DNA of 64,000 nucleotides. Origin: Streptomyces sp. NBC_01116 (lineage in GTDB: Bacteria; Actinomycetota; Actinomycetes; Streptomycetales; Streptomycetaceae). The notes beneath the pieces were generated by a model that was not told the origin of the DNA, did not search any database, and saw nothing but the letters and a program-made list of their open reading frames with translations. The position numbers were made by a program, and so were the translations under genes. Below are positions 24,388 to 32,800 of this stretch, in pieces. Position 1 is the stretch's first letter; every line of letters starts with the position of its first letter. The stretch is taken from assembly GCF_041435495.1 (NCBI RefSeq), contig NZ_CP108644.1, positions 4,387,501 through 4,451,500 on the forward strand. Reading direction: 5' to 3'.

Positions 24388-24776
24388 GACGGTCACCCCC
24401 GCGCGCGCGGGGGAAGGCCCTGCCCTCACCTTTTCGACACTGTAAAGCAGGGCTGCATCCCGCACCGCGTCGACGACCAGCGTGACGGCCCCGCCCTGGA
24501 CGGGGCCGTGGTAGTAGCCCCGCCTGCGCGGGGACGACTCGCCCATCTGCCACAGGACGGTCTTCTCGGGAACAACCCCGCACGTGCGGGGACGACGAGG
24601 ACCGCACCGGCTAGACGCGCTCGTCGGGAACAACCCCGCACGTGCGGGGACGACCTCGGCATGCTCGGCCCGCGGCCGAATCCGCTGGGAACAGCCCCGC
24701 ACGCGCGGGGACGACGACGAGCACGGCCCGATCAGCATCAACGACCCGGGAACAACCCCGCACGCGCGGGGACGAC
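24388..24776 (-). CRISPR. CRISPR array 1, short and partly decayed (type I-E)
   Basis: Seven 29-nt repeat positions start at 24388, 24449, 24510, 24568, 24626, 24687 and 24748 (periods 61, 61, 58, 58, 61, 61). The last four are well conserved: plus strand begins GGGAACAACCCCGCAC and ends GCGGGGACGAC, with an internal CCCCGCAC/GTGCGGGG stem. The first two are badly degraded and the third is partly altered. Spacers are 32 nt or, twice, 29 nt. Decay at the left end suggests the leader is on the right, beside cas2, with transcription on the minus strand. The repeat differs clearly from array 2. Confidence 0.85.
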
Positions 24777-24825
24777 TTCGTTGTGGCGTACGCCGACCCG
24801 CCTCTGCCCCCGAAGCCGCACCTAC

Positions 24826-25191
24826 CTACCTCCCGCCCCCGAACCGCCGCCGTTTCGACGCCTTGCTCCAGCCCTGGCGGGGAACATCGGCCCCCGCGCT
24901 CCCCGCCTGCGGGGCGCGGTTGCTCGGGCGGTGGATCAGCGTGAGGCCCTCGTGGGCGGTCGGGTGCCAGGTGTGGTCGTGGGTTTCGAAGGCGTAGCCC
25001 TGCTCGTTGTCCGTCTGATAGGCGAGCAGGGCGCGGCCCTGGCCGGCGTACTCGCGGACCTCGGCCCACAGGAGGTCGCGGATGCGGGTGGACGGAGAGC
25101 CGAGGAAGACGCCCGGCGAGATCTCCAGCAGCCAGCGGGTGAGGAAGCCGCGGAGGCCGACGGGGCAGTTGGTGAGGACGATGACGGTCAC
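24826..25191 (-). CDS. cas2: CRISPR-associated endonuclease Cas2e
   Basis: 121 residues, type I-E Cas2 (CasCas2-like). It begins TVIVLTNCPVGLRGFLTRWL and has VFLGSPSTRIRDLLW and GYAFETHDHTWHPT. It bridges two Cas1 dimers in spacer integration. The GTG start overlaps the cas1 stop as GTGA (25188-25191). The C-terminal tail beyond the core is Arg/Gly-rich. Array 1 begins 49 bp downstream. Confidence 0.93.
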   Translation of the reverse strand: MTVIVLTNCPVGLRGFLTRWLLEISPGVFLGSPSTRIRDLLWAEVREYAGQGRALLAYQTDNEQGYAFETHDHTWHPTAHEGLTLIHRPSNRAPQAGSAGADVPRQGWSKASKRRRFGGGR

Positions 25192-26147
25192 CAGATGATC
25201 TCGTCCCCGTGGTTGCGCCCGCCCTCGACCATGACGTCTCCGTCGGACTGGAGCGTGACCCGGTCCGACGGCGTGCCGTCCGCCTGGGTCGTGTCGCGGG
25301 TGCCGTCGTAGCCGAGCAGGTCCTTGATGTCCCGGACACAGCGGTCGAGCAGGCCCATGCGGTTGATCCGGTCCCGGAGCATGCGGCGGGTCCGGGCCGC
25401 GATGTCGTCCATGCCCTCGGCCGCCGCGTCGAAGGCGGCGGGAATGGCGATGTCCGTCTTGTAGAAGTCCGCGACGTCCATGACGAACGAGCGTTCGTGT
25501 CCGGAGTGGACGAAGCCCAGCCCCGGCGAGCAGCCAAGGGCCGCGACGACGGAATGGGATACGCCGTACATGCACTGCGCGGCAGCGGTGACGGCCTGGT
25601 TGGGGGCATCGCCCGCCGAGAAGTCGTCGCGGTGGTACTCCCGCTTGCGCCAGGGGACGCCCGTACGCTGGGACTCCCGTCTGTAGCACTCCCGCAGCCG
25701 CGTGCCCTCCATGCCGAGGAGTTCCTTTCGGGTGCGGCCCGTGGTGTCCTCGCCGGGAAACCGCAGCCGGTACATGGCGCGTGCCACGTCCAGCCGGGTG
25801 CGCCGGTTCGCCCAGGAGGTGGCCTGGGCCTCGATCAGGCCCGAGGACCGGGTGAGCGCCCGGCCGCCCGCGTAATACCGGACTCCGTGCTCGCCGACCC
25901 AGGCCACGCCGGCACCGCTGTCGCCGAGAAGGGCCATCGCCTGGTGGGTGACGCGGGTGCCCGGGCCGAGCAGGAGCGTGCCGATCGTGGCAGACGGGAT
26001 GTGAGTGACACCGTCCGCGTCCTCGGCGGTGATCGCGTTGGAGTCCCGGTGCACCGTGCACCGTTCCAGGTAGACGAACGAAAGCCGATCGCCGACCCGT
26101 GTGAGCTCGCGAGGAGTGGAGGCTCCTCGACGGCCGACCGTGCTCAA
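25188..26147 (-). CDS. cas1: CRISPR-associated integrase Cas1e
   Basis: 319 residues. Start TTG 26147 overlaps the cas6e stop (TTGA) and has AAGGGGGAAGG upstream; longer readings of the frame only translate cas6e out of frame. The metal-binding residues are recognisable: Glu in LLGMEGTRLRE, His in FVHSGHERSF and Asp in VMDVADFYK. With Cas2 it inserts new spacers next to the leader. The length fits type I-E Cas1. Confidence 0.95.
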   Translation of the reverse strand: MSTVGRRGASTPRELTRVGDRLSFVYLERCTVHRDSNAITAEDADGVTHIPSATIGTLLLGPGTRVTHQAMALLGDSGAGVAWVGEHGVRYYAGGRALTRSSGLIEAQATSWANRRTRLDVARAMYRLRFPGEDTTGRTRKELLGMEGTRLRECYRRESQRTGVPWRKREYHRDDFSAGDAPNQAVTAAAQCMYGVSHSVVAALGCSPGLGFVHSGHERSFVMDVADFYKTDIAIPAAFDAAAEGMDDIAARTRRMLRDRINRMGLLDRCVRDIKDLLGYDGTRDTTQADGTPSDRVTLQSDGDVMVEGGRNHGDEIIW

Positions 26148-26878
26148 CCTTCCCCCTTCACCCGTACCGGGGCCAGCGTCATCAGGCCGCAGCCGTACGC
26201 CTTGGCTTTGCCCAGGCCGTGGGTGAGCGTGCGGCGGAAGAGGTCCGGATCCGTGACGCGCAGGCGGCCGTCGAAGGTGACCTTGGTGATCTGTACGTCG
26301 CTGTTCCCGCGAGTCGCCTCCGACGTACGCCGGAACTGAAGGGGGATCTGGTCGCGGACGATCAGCTCGTACTCGTCGCCCTCGGGCAGCAGGCGTTGTT
26401 CCGCGGGCTTGTGAACGACCTCGAAGCCGGCCTTCTCCTGCCGTTTCAGCAGCCAGTTCATCTGGTGGCGGGGGGTCTGGTGCGCGGCTCTCTTCGTCCG
26501 CTCGCCCTCCTTTACGTACGCGTGGCGGATGTTGTGCACGGGGTTCGCGGTGAGCCTGAATCCCCACGTGTCGTTCGGGTGGAGCGCGGTGAGGAAATCG
26601 GCGTACGCGAACGTCGTCCACCCGGGCTCGTCCGAGGCGGGCCAGCCCGCCTGCTCGACCAGGTGGGTCAGGTCGGGGCGGCTGGGGCTGACGATGTAGA
26701 GCAGCGTCTCGGAGGTCCCGTTGCGGTCCACCCGCCACAGCACGCGGGGGCCGGATCCGTCGCGGGAGGGCGGGGTGGGAAAGGAGGCGTTCACCGCGCC
26801 GTGGACACGGTGCGGTGAGCCGAGCAGCCGTCGGCCCTCTGACCGGCCGGTGTTCACACGGAATCGGGTGAGGTACAT
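26144..26878 (-). CDS. cas6e: crRNA-processing endoribonuclease Cas6e (Cse3/CasE)
   Basis: 244 residues with the double ferredoxin-like fold of Cas6e. It starts YLTRFRVNTGRSEGRRLLGSP, with a conserved early His in PHRVHGAV, and ends with the Gly-rich GLGKAKAYGCGLMTL motif that binds the repeat. It cuts pre-crRNA at the base of the repeat hairpin and stays in Cascade. ATG 26878 overlaps the cas5e stop by one base. Confidence 0.95.
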   Translation of the reverse strand: MYLTRFRVNTGRSEGRRLLGSPHRVHGAVNASFPTPPSRDGSGPRVLWRVDRNGTSETLLYIVSPSRPDLTHLVEQAGWPASDEPGWTTFAYADFLTALHPNDTWGFRLTANPVHNIRHAYVKEGERTKRAAHQTPRHQMNWLLKRQEKAGFEVVHKPAEQRLLPEGDEYELIVRDQIPLQFRRTSEATRGNSDVQITKVTFDGRLRVTDPDLFRRTLTHGLGKAKAYGCGLMTLAPVRVKGEG

Positions 26879-27675
26879 CAGTCGGTCCTCGTTGCGGCGG
26901 GCGTGGTGGGCGTGGTGGGCGTGACGGGCAAGACGGGCGTGAGCAGGGATGTGGGTTCATGCGGCGGCCGTGCCGATCGGGCCCCGGCCGCTGTGGGCAC
27001 GCGGGCCTCGGTCGTCCGTACGCCCCGCAGCCCGTACCGGCGGTGGCGCGGATCAAAGCTCACCGGAAGGTCCCGCAGGGTGAGGTCCGGCAGCCGGCCG
27101 GGGCCGGGCGGGCTGTCCAGCAGGAGGTCCAGTCGCACGTCGGCGGGCGGTGACTGGCCCCGGCGACGGAACGAGGCGTCACGGTGGTTCCGATACCACC
27201 CGGACGCCTCCCACGGCGTTTCCCTGAGGCTCTGCTCCAGCTCTCCGTCCAGCGGCTCCGCGATCGTCACCGGCTGCGACGGCGGACAGGAACGACGGCC
27301 CAGGTAGGGCAGGAACACCGGCTCCAGCAGCGCCTCGTACAGCCGCTGTACGAGCCCGGCCTCACCGCTCACACCGGCCACGAACACCGCGTCGGCGAGG
27401 TAGAAGCGCTCCGACAGCGGCATCGCCTTGAGCGTGCCGCTGTGGTGCGCCGTCTGGAAGTCGCGCAGCCGGGTGCCCGGTTGGTCGATGCGGACGCCGA
27501 ACTCCAGCGCCGAGAGGTCGGTGAGGTCGGCGTCCCGCCTGCGCCCCTGAGCCGCGGCGAGGAGGCCGATGACACCGCTCTTGGTCGGCGCGCTCTCCGT
27601 GGTGCGGCGGGTGAAGCGGGCAGCCGATCCCCAGGACTGGAGGGGGCCCGCGAGCCGCAACAGCAGCACGGTCAT
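26878..27675 (-). CDS. cas5e: Cascade subunit Cas5e (CasD)
   Basis: 265 residues. It begins TVLLLRLAGPLQSWGSAARF, the diagnostic Cas5 N-terminus, followed by TRRTTESAPTKSGVIGLLAAAQGR. It binds the 5' handle of the crRNA in Cascade. The last ~40 residues (Thr/Pro/Ala repeats, TPTTPTTPA) are low-complexity and probably disordered. ATG 27675 overlaps the cas7e stop as ATGA. Confidence 0.95.
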   Translation of the reverse strand: MTVLLLRLAGPLQSWGSAARFTRRTTESAPTKSGVIGLLAAAQGRRRDADLTDLSALEFGVRIDQPGTRLRDFQTAHHSGTLKAMPLSERFYLADAVFVAGVSGEAGLVQRLYEALLEPVFLPYLGRRSCPPSQPVTIAEPLDGELEQSLRETPWEASGWYRNHRDASFRRRGQSPPADVRLDLLLDSPPGPGRLPDLTLRDLPVSFDPRHRRYGLRGVRTTEARVPTAAGARSARPPHEPTSLLTPVLPVTPTTPTTPAATRTD

Positions 27676-28937
27676 GCCCCGGGCTCCGGCACGAGGCCCG
27701 AGGCGCCCCGCGCACCGGGGACGCCGGTGGCACGCCCTGTGCCCTCCGGCGCCACCCGGGCGACCACAGCGTCCCCCACGGCGGTCAGCAGCTCGGGCAG
27801 GCTCACGGACCTGCCCAGCGTCTCCAGCGCCTTCGTCTCCTTGCCCACCCGGACGACCCAGCCCTCCGGGCCGTCGGAGAGGCCGAAGCTCGCCTCCATG
27901 TCCGGCACGAACTCGGCCAGCTTCTCGCAGCTCCCCGTGAGGAAGCCGCCTTCCCTGCCCACGGCCACCGGCTCCTCGAACGCGGCCACGTAACTGACCG
28001 GACGCCGGGAGCGGAGCTTCACGATCACCGCAGCCGGAAGGGTCTGGTTGCCGAAGGAGTTGATCTTTCCGGTGGGGAGGGACGTGATGAAGCCTTCGAG
28101 GAACGCCGTGACGGCCCGCCGGGTGGGCTCTGTCGGCCGGGCATCGTCGTGCCCGGCGCCCAGATTCTCCTGGAGGCGGTTCACATCGAGTGCGGCGTAG
28201 CGGTAGAGGGTGGCGGAGTTGAAGTCGACGGTGCCGATCATTCCTGCGCCGGTTTCGGCGTTCGTGTTCTTGTCGTCGACCGCGGTGTAGTAGTCCGATT
28301 CGACCTCCACCGCGTGCACGCTCAGCGCATGGGCGACCTGGGCCGCCGCGTCCACGTTCAGATCGGTCGAATCCGCGACCATGCGTCCGAACAGGGCGAT
28401 GTCCACGGAGTGTTCGGTGAGAACGAGCTGTTTGACCCGCGACTTGTTCTCCTTGTCCTTGAAGAACTCCTTGAGCGCTTTGACGTCACCGCCCCTCCCG
28501 CCTTCGATCGTCATCGCGGCGAGGGCGTCGTACTGCCGGCCGCTCAGGAACATCAGGTAGGTGGACTCGGCGGCGGGGTCCTCCACGTCCTGCTTGCTCT
28601 TTCGCGCGGGGACGGCGACCTTCGAGCCGGTCGCCGTGGTGATGGTCTCCGCGGCCAGGCTCTGCGCCGCGGCACGCGACAGCGACGGGTCCAGATCCAG
28701 GACCCGGTCGGCGAGGACCTCCACGACCTTCTTGGTGCGGATGCCGAGTTCGGATGGGTCGAGCAGCTCGGCGAAGGCCGTGCGGGTAGCCCGCTTCCAC
28801 GCCTGGCTGGACACACGGGAGCGCCTCACGCCCCCGTACGTCGCCGATTTCGGCGCCCCCGTGTCGTCGCGATTCAGATTGCTCGGCGGAACGGTCTGGA
28901 GAATGTGGATGTCGAGAATCGTCCGGTTCAGGGCCAC
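27672..28937 (-). CDS. cas7e: Cascade backbone subunit Cas7e (Cse4/CasC)
   Basis: 421 residues. It begins LDIHILQTVPPSNLNRDDTGAPK, and YGGVRRSRVSSQAWKRATR is the classical Cas7e N-terminal motif. Several copies coat the crRNA. Start GTG 28937 has AAGGAA upstream. The 81-bp gap to cse2 is the only real gap in the operon. Length is slightly above E. coli CasC because of a C-terminal Ala/Gly/Pro tail. Confidence 0.95.
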   Translation of the reverse strand: MALNRTILDIHILQTVPPSNLNRDDTGAPKSATYGGVRRSRVSSQAWKRATRTAFAELLDPSELGIRTKKVVEVLADRVLDLDPSLSRAAAQSLAAETITTATGSKVAVPARKSKQDVEDPAAESTYLMFLSGRQYDALAAMTIEGGRGGDVKALKEFFKDKENKSRVKQLVLTEHSVDIALFGRMVADSTDLNVDAAAQVAHALSVHAVEVESDYYTAVDDKNTNAETGAGMIGTVDFNSATLYRYAALDVNRLQENLGAGHDDARPTEPTRRAVTAFLEGFITSLPTGKINSFGNQTLPAAVIVKLRSRRPVSYVAAFEEPVAVGREGGFLTGSCEKLAEFVPDMEASFGLSDGPEGWVVRVGKETKALETLGRSVSLPELLTAVGDAVVARVAPEGTGRATGVPGARGASGLVPEPGA

Positions 28938-29018
28938 GCGTGCTCAATTCCTTTGTTCGTCGTGCGCGAGAGATGTCCTACGAAGGGGGGCAGGCCAGGG
29001 GCTTTTGAGCGCGGAGCG

Positions 29019-29852
29019 TCACTCTCCTGCCGCGTAACCGCCGAATTCCTCATCCGGGGCCAAAGCCCGGTCGATCGCATCGCCGCTATCGCCGCTATCG
29101 CCGGTGTCGCTGGTGTCGCGGGTATCGCCGGTATCGACGCCTGAGGACGGCTTGCCTTTCCTCGCGACCGCGACCGAAGCCGAGGCCGAGGCTGCGGCCA
29201 GGTGGAATTCGCGGCCCCATTCCCGTTGAACCCCGGCCCGGTCGGGGCGGTGCTGCCAGCGGTAGAGTTGACCGGCCAGGCGCGCGTAGTCGAGAGGCTC
29301 CCGCGCGCCGCGCAGGAGCAGCACGATCTCTCTGAGCCGTACGGCGACCGAGTCGAGGGATTCGGCCGTTCCGACGCGCACCAGGCGCTTGCGCAGTGGG
29401 GAGTCCTCCTCGTCCTCGCCCGAGGCCCCCTTCAGCCGGATCAGCGCGCGGACGGCACCGCCCAGGTGCTGTCTCGGGTCGTGCATGCCTGCGTCGCGGC
29501 CGGACTGCTGGTGCAGGGCCCACAGGGTGGAGGCGAGGAAGACGGCCTCCTCGGCGTATTCGAGGCGGATGAACTCCTTCCGGCCGTCGAGCAGCCGGGC
29601 CAGCTCCTCCGTCCCTCCGACGCCCCACAGGTCCTGCACCTGGTGGACCCGCTTTCCGGCGCCGCGCCGCAGCCGGGCGAGCTCCGCCACGGCGGCCGAC
29701 GTGTCGGACAGGTACTGGGGCTGAATCCGCGCGATGTACGAGCCCGTCGCGCGGGCGACCAGCCGATGGGCGGGCAGCCGCTCGTTCGGCCGCCCGCCGT
29801 CCTGGGAAGGTGGCGAGGCGCCCGCGCCGGTCGTCGTAGGGGCAATGGTCAT
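29019..29852 (-). CDS. cse2: Cascade small subunit Cse2 (Cas11e/CasB)
   Basis: 277 residues, against about 160-220 in many relatives. The core (about 45-215) is alpha-helical with VAELARLRRGAGK and LYRWQHRPDRAGVQREWGREF, as in Cse2. The extra length is a disordered C-terminal tail with repeated (D-T/S-G) units, written in DNA as a ~9-bp GCCGATATC-like repeat at about 29,082-29,140. The start overlaps the cas3-cas8e stop as ATGA. Two copies should form the Cascade belly. Confidence 0.9.
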   Translation of the reverse strand: MTIAPTTTGAGASPPSQDGGRPNERLPAHRLVARATGSYIARIQPQYLSDTSAAVAELARLRRGAGKRVHQVQDLWGVGGTEELARLLDGRKEFIRLEYAEEAVFLASTLWALHQQSGRDAGMHDPRQHLGGAVRALIRLKGASGEDEEDSPLRKRLVRVGTAESLDSVAVRLREIVLLLRGAREPLDYARLAGQLYRWQHRPDRAGVQREWGREFHLAAASASASVAVARKGKPSSGVDTGDTRDTSDTGDSGDSGDAIDRALAPDEEFGGYAAGE

Positions 29853-32800
29853 GCGGTTTCCTCCGAAGGAGCTTCGTCGGCGCGGTCGGCCTGGCCGGCG
29901 GCGGCCGGAGCGGGTGCTTCCGGTGGCGGCTTGGGCAGCACCTTGTTGATGCGGGTCCGGAACCACAGGTCCGCCCGCGAACTGTCGATCCAGCGCTTGC
30001 CCACGCCCGGCAACTCGATCACCCGCCCCTCGGCCGCACCTCGGCCCGCCGAGTCGAGAAGCTCATGGCCGAGGCCGAGCACGATGTGCCGGACGGTGGC
30101 TCGCCACGCGGCGCGCGCCCGCTCCAGATCGGTGTCCTCGTCGAGGTCCACCAGCCAGCGCCGGTACGGTCCGTCCAACGCACCGAAGCCCTGGTCCCGG
30201 GCGGTGGCTGTGGCAGGCCCGGCCCCCGAACCGGACGCACGCGCCAGATTCCCGGCCAGGTGCCCCAGCGCGGACACGGCCCGCTCGGCGTCGGCGACCG
30301 CGTCGACCGCGACCGCCCCGTGCAGGCGGCGGTCCTGGTGGAGCAGAACGACCGGCAGGGCGATGGCGTCGTCCACCACTTCGTCCACCACGGACTGCTG
30401 CGTCCCGTAGACCGCCCCGACCAACCGCGTACGGATCAGCGATCCTCTCGGCAGCACGCCCTCGGTACTGAGCAGGGCCAGCCATCTCACGACCCCGGGC
30501 GGCCGGCTCCGGTCCGTGCCCCGCCCGGTCGTGTCGCCGTCCTGCCGCTGGGCGTTCAGCAGGCTCGCCAGGCCACGCCACGCCGCCCGGGCGGGGTCGT
30601 GCTGACGCGGCAGGTAGATCAGCGGGCGGCCGAGCTTCTTCTCCTGCGCGGGGCTGCGGCGCCAGCCCGTCATCGGCTCCGCCTTCAGCCGGTTGGCGGG
30701 GGCGAGCGGGTCACCGTAACCGAGGACGACCCCGATGACGTCGGGGCCCTCCGTGTGGAGGAGAACCCGCCGGGACTGCCACGTGTAGAGATCGCGGGGC
30801 CCTGCCGGGCGAGGCGCGGAAGGGTCGCCTTCCACCACACCGGGCCCCGGGGGCGTCTCACGGCGCCATACGGGGAGATCGGCCTTCGGCTCCGACGTCA
30901 GGATGTCCTCATCCGTCGGAATGAGATTCAGCAGGAGGGTCTCGCGCAGGGACGCGCCCTCCGCGAAGACGCCACCGAGGCCGCCTGCCCAGCCGACGCC
31001 CTGCGGGTAGACCTTTCCCCCCTTGACCCGTGCGTCACCCTCCATACCGGACTTGATCCCGGACGAGTCGTACGCGTGGGTGTGGACGAGCCAGCGGGCG
31101 GCCTCGGCGAGACCGAGCCGATCGACACCGGGCCGGCGCATGGAGAAGAACGCCTCGCCGTTCGGCACGTCGGCCACGATCCGGTTCAGCGAGGCGACTT
31201 CGTGCTTCTGCGTATGCAGCCCCGCCACCTGGAAGAACGGCCGCTCCGGGTGGAGAAGATCGAAGCGGTCCCGGTGCCGGTCGAGATAGCCGGCGACGAT
31301 CTCGAAGGAGCCCGGGGCGTTCCACAGCGCTTCCCAGTCCTCCAACTGCGCCGGTGCGCCGCCCGATCGGCCTTCGGCCTCGTCGAACGCGTCGTACAGA
31401 ATCGCCAGCAGCAGTCGCAGCAGCGCCAGTTCCTGCGTCGGGAGGTCGCCCACCAGCCGACGCACCTCGCCCGCCCGCGCGAAGACGTCCCCCAGCGAGA
31501 GCTCGCCGGTGGAGCCGTCCTCGTACTGGACGGGCAGCCACGGCCGGGAGACCAGGTCGAAAGAAGGTACTAAGGACGCCACAGCTTCGAGCCCCTTTGC
31601 TCTGCTTGCGCTGCGCGCGCCGACAGGACCCACCCGGAGTCCGTCGTCGGCGCTGTAGTGGACCTCCAACCCTGACAGGTGGGTCTGACAGTCCTCATCC
31701 AGAACGAGCAGCAACTCCCCTGCGAGCCAGGGGCACTCCTTCACCTGCCAGGCCGGTACGACGAAGCGCTCCAGCTCTGCGATGGTCCGATCGATCACAC
31801 CCGGATGAGTGAGCGCCCTGGGTAGCGTCAACGCGCACGCGGCGACGGTCTCGGCGGCCCGACGGGGCGGCGGGGCGTGCTCCGGCAGATCCAGCCCACC
31901 GCGACCGCCGTCGAGCCAGCTCACGGTGGTCAGCCGGCCGTCCGCGCGGCGCTGGACGACCAGGGCCTCAAGGCTCTCCTCGCTGTCCCGTACCTGCGCG
32001 CGCCCTCCGCGGCTGTCGTCCGCGTCCCCGGCGTTGCCGTCGAGCCAGCCGAACAGGGGCCGGCCCGCCCGCCGTACCGGCCCCAGCCGGAACACATCGG
32101 CCCGCTCCCGCTTCTCGGCCAGCCGGGTCAGATACTGCCGCCGGGCTTCCGCCAGTGCGGAGGCCCAGTGCGCGGGCCCGACCGGTCGTTCGTCGTAGGC
32201 GGCCTGCACCAACGGACTGATGTGGTCGGGCAGCACCAGCGGTACGCCATCGAGATGCGGACCCAGCACGGCGAGCGCCCGCAGCAAGGTGTGCGGCCCC
32301 TGGTACACGGCGAGGGAGCCACGTACGGGCGCGGGCCGATCGGCGTTCCAGTCCTCCACCCCGGTGATCAGACAGCGGGCCTGCGAGAGGCGGGGCGGTC
32401 GGGTACGCGGATGACGGTGCAGCCGCCCCATGCGCTGGAGCACCAGGTCGACGGGGGCGAGATCGGTGACCAGCAGGTCGAAGTCGACGTCCAGGGACTG
32501 TTCGACGACCTGGCTGGCCACGACGATGTGCGGCCCGGCGGGACGGTCGCCACCGGGCCCGAACCGCTCACGCAGGTCGGTGTCATTGCGCGCCCGGTCG
32601 GCTGCGATGAACCGGGAGTGCGCCACGGTGACAGCCTCCGTGCCGAAGTGGGCGCGGAGGTGCTCGGCGGCTTCGAGAACCCGGTCGACGGTGTTGCGTA
32701 CGACGAGGGCGCAGCCGCCGTCCCGCAGCTCCTCGTCCAGCCGCTGTACGAGCGGGAGAAGGCCGTCGTCCAGCCGCTCCAGAACCACTTCGGCGCGCCG

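Noticed and set aside
26148..27056. N-terminal extension of cas1 by about 300 residues
   Set aside because: It overlaps cas6e and cas5e in another frame; TTG 26147 with a good ribosome-binding site and normal Cas1 length is preferred.
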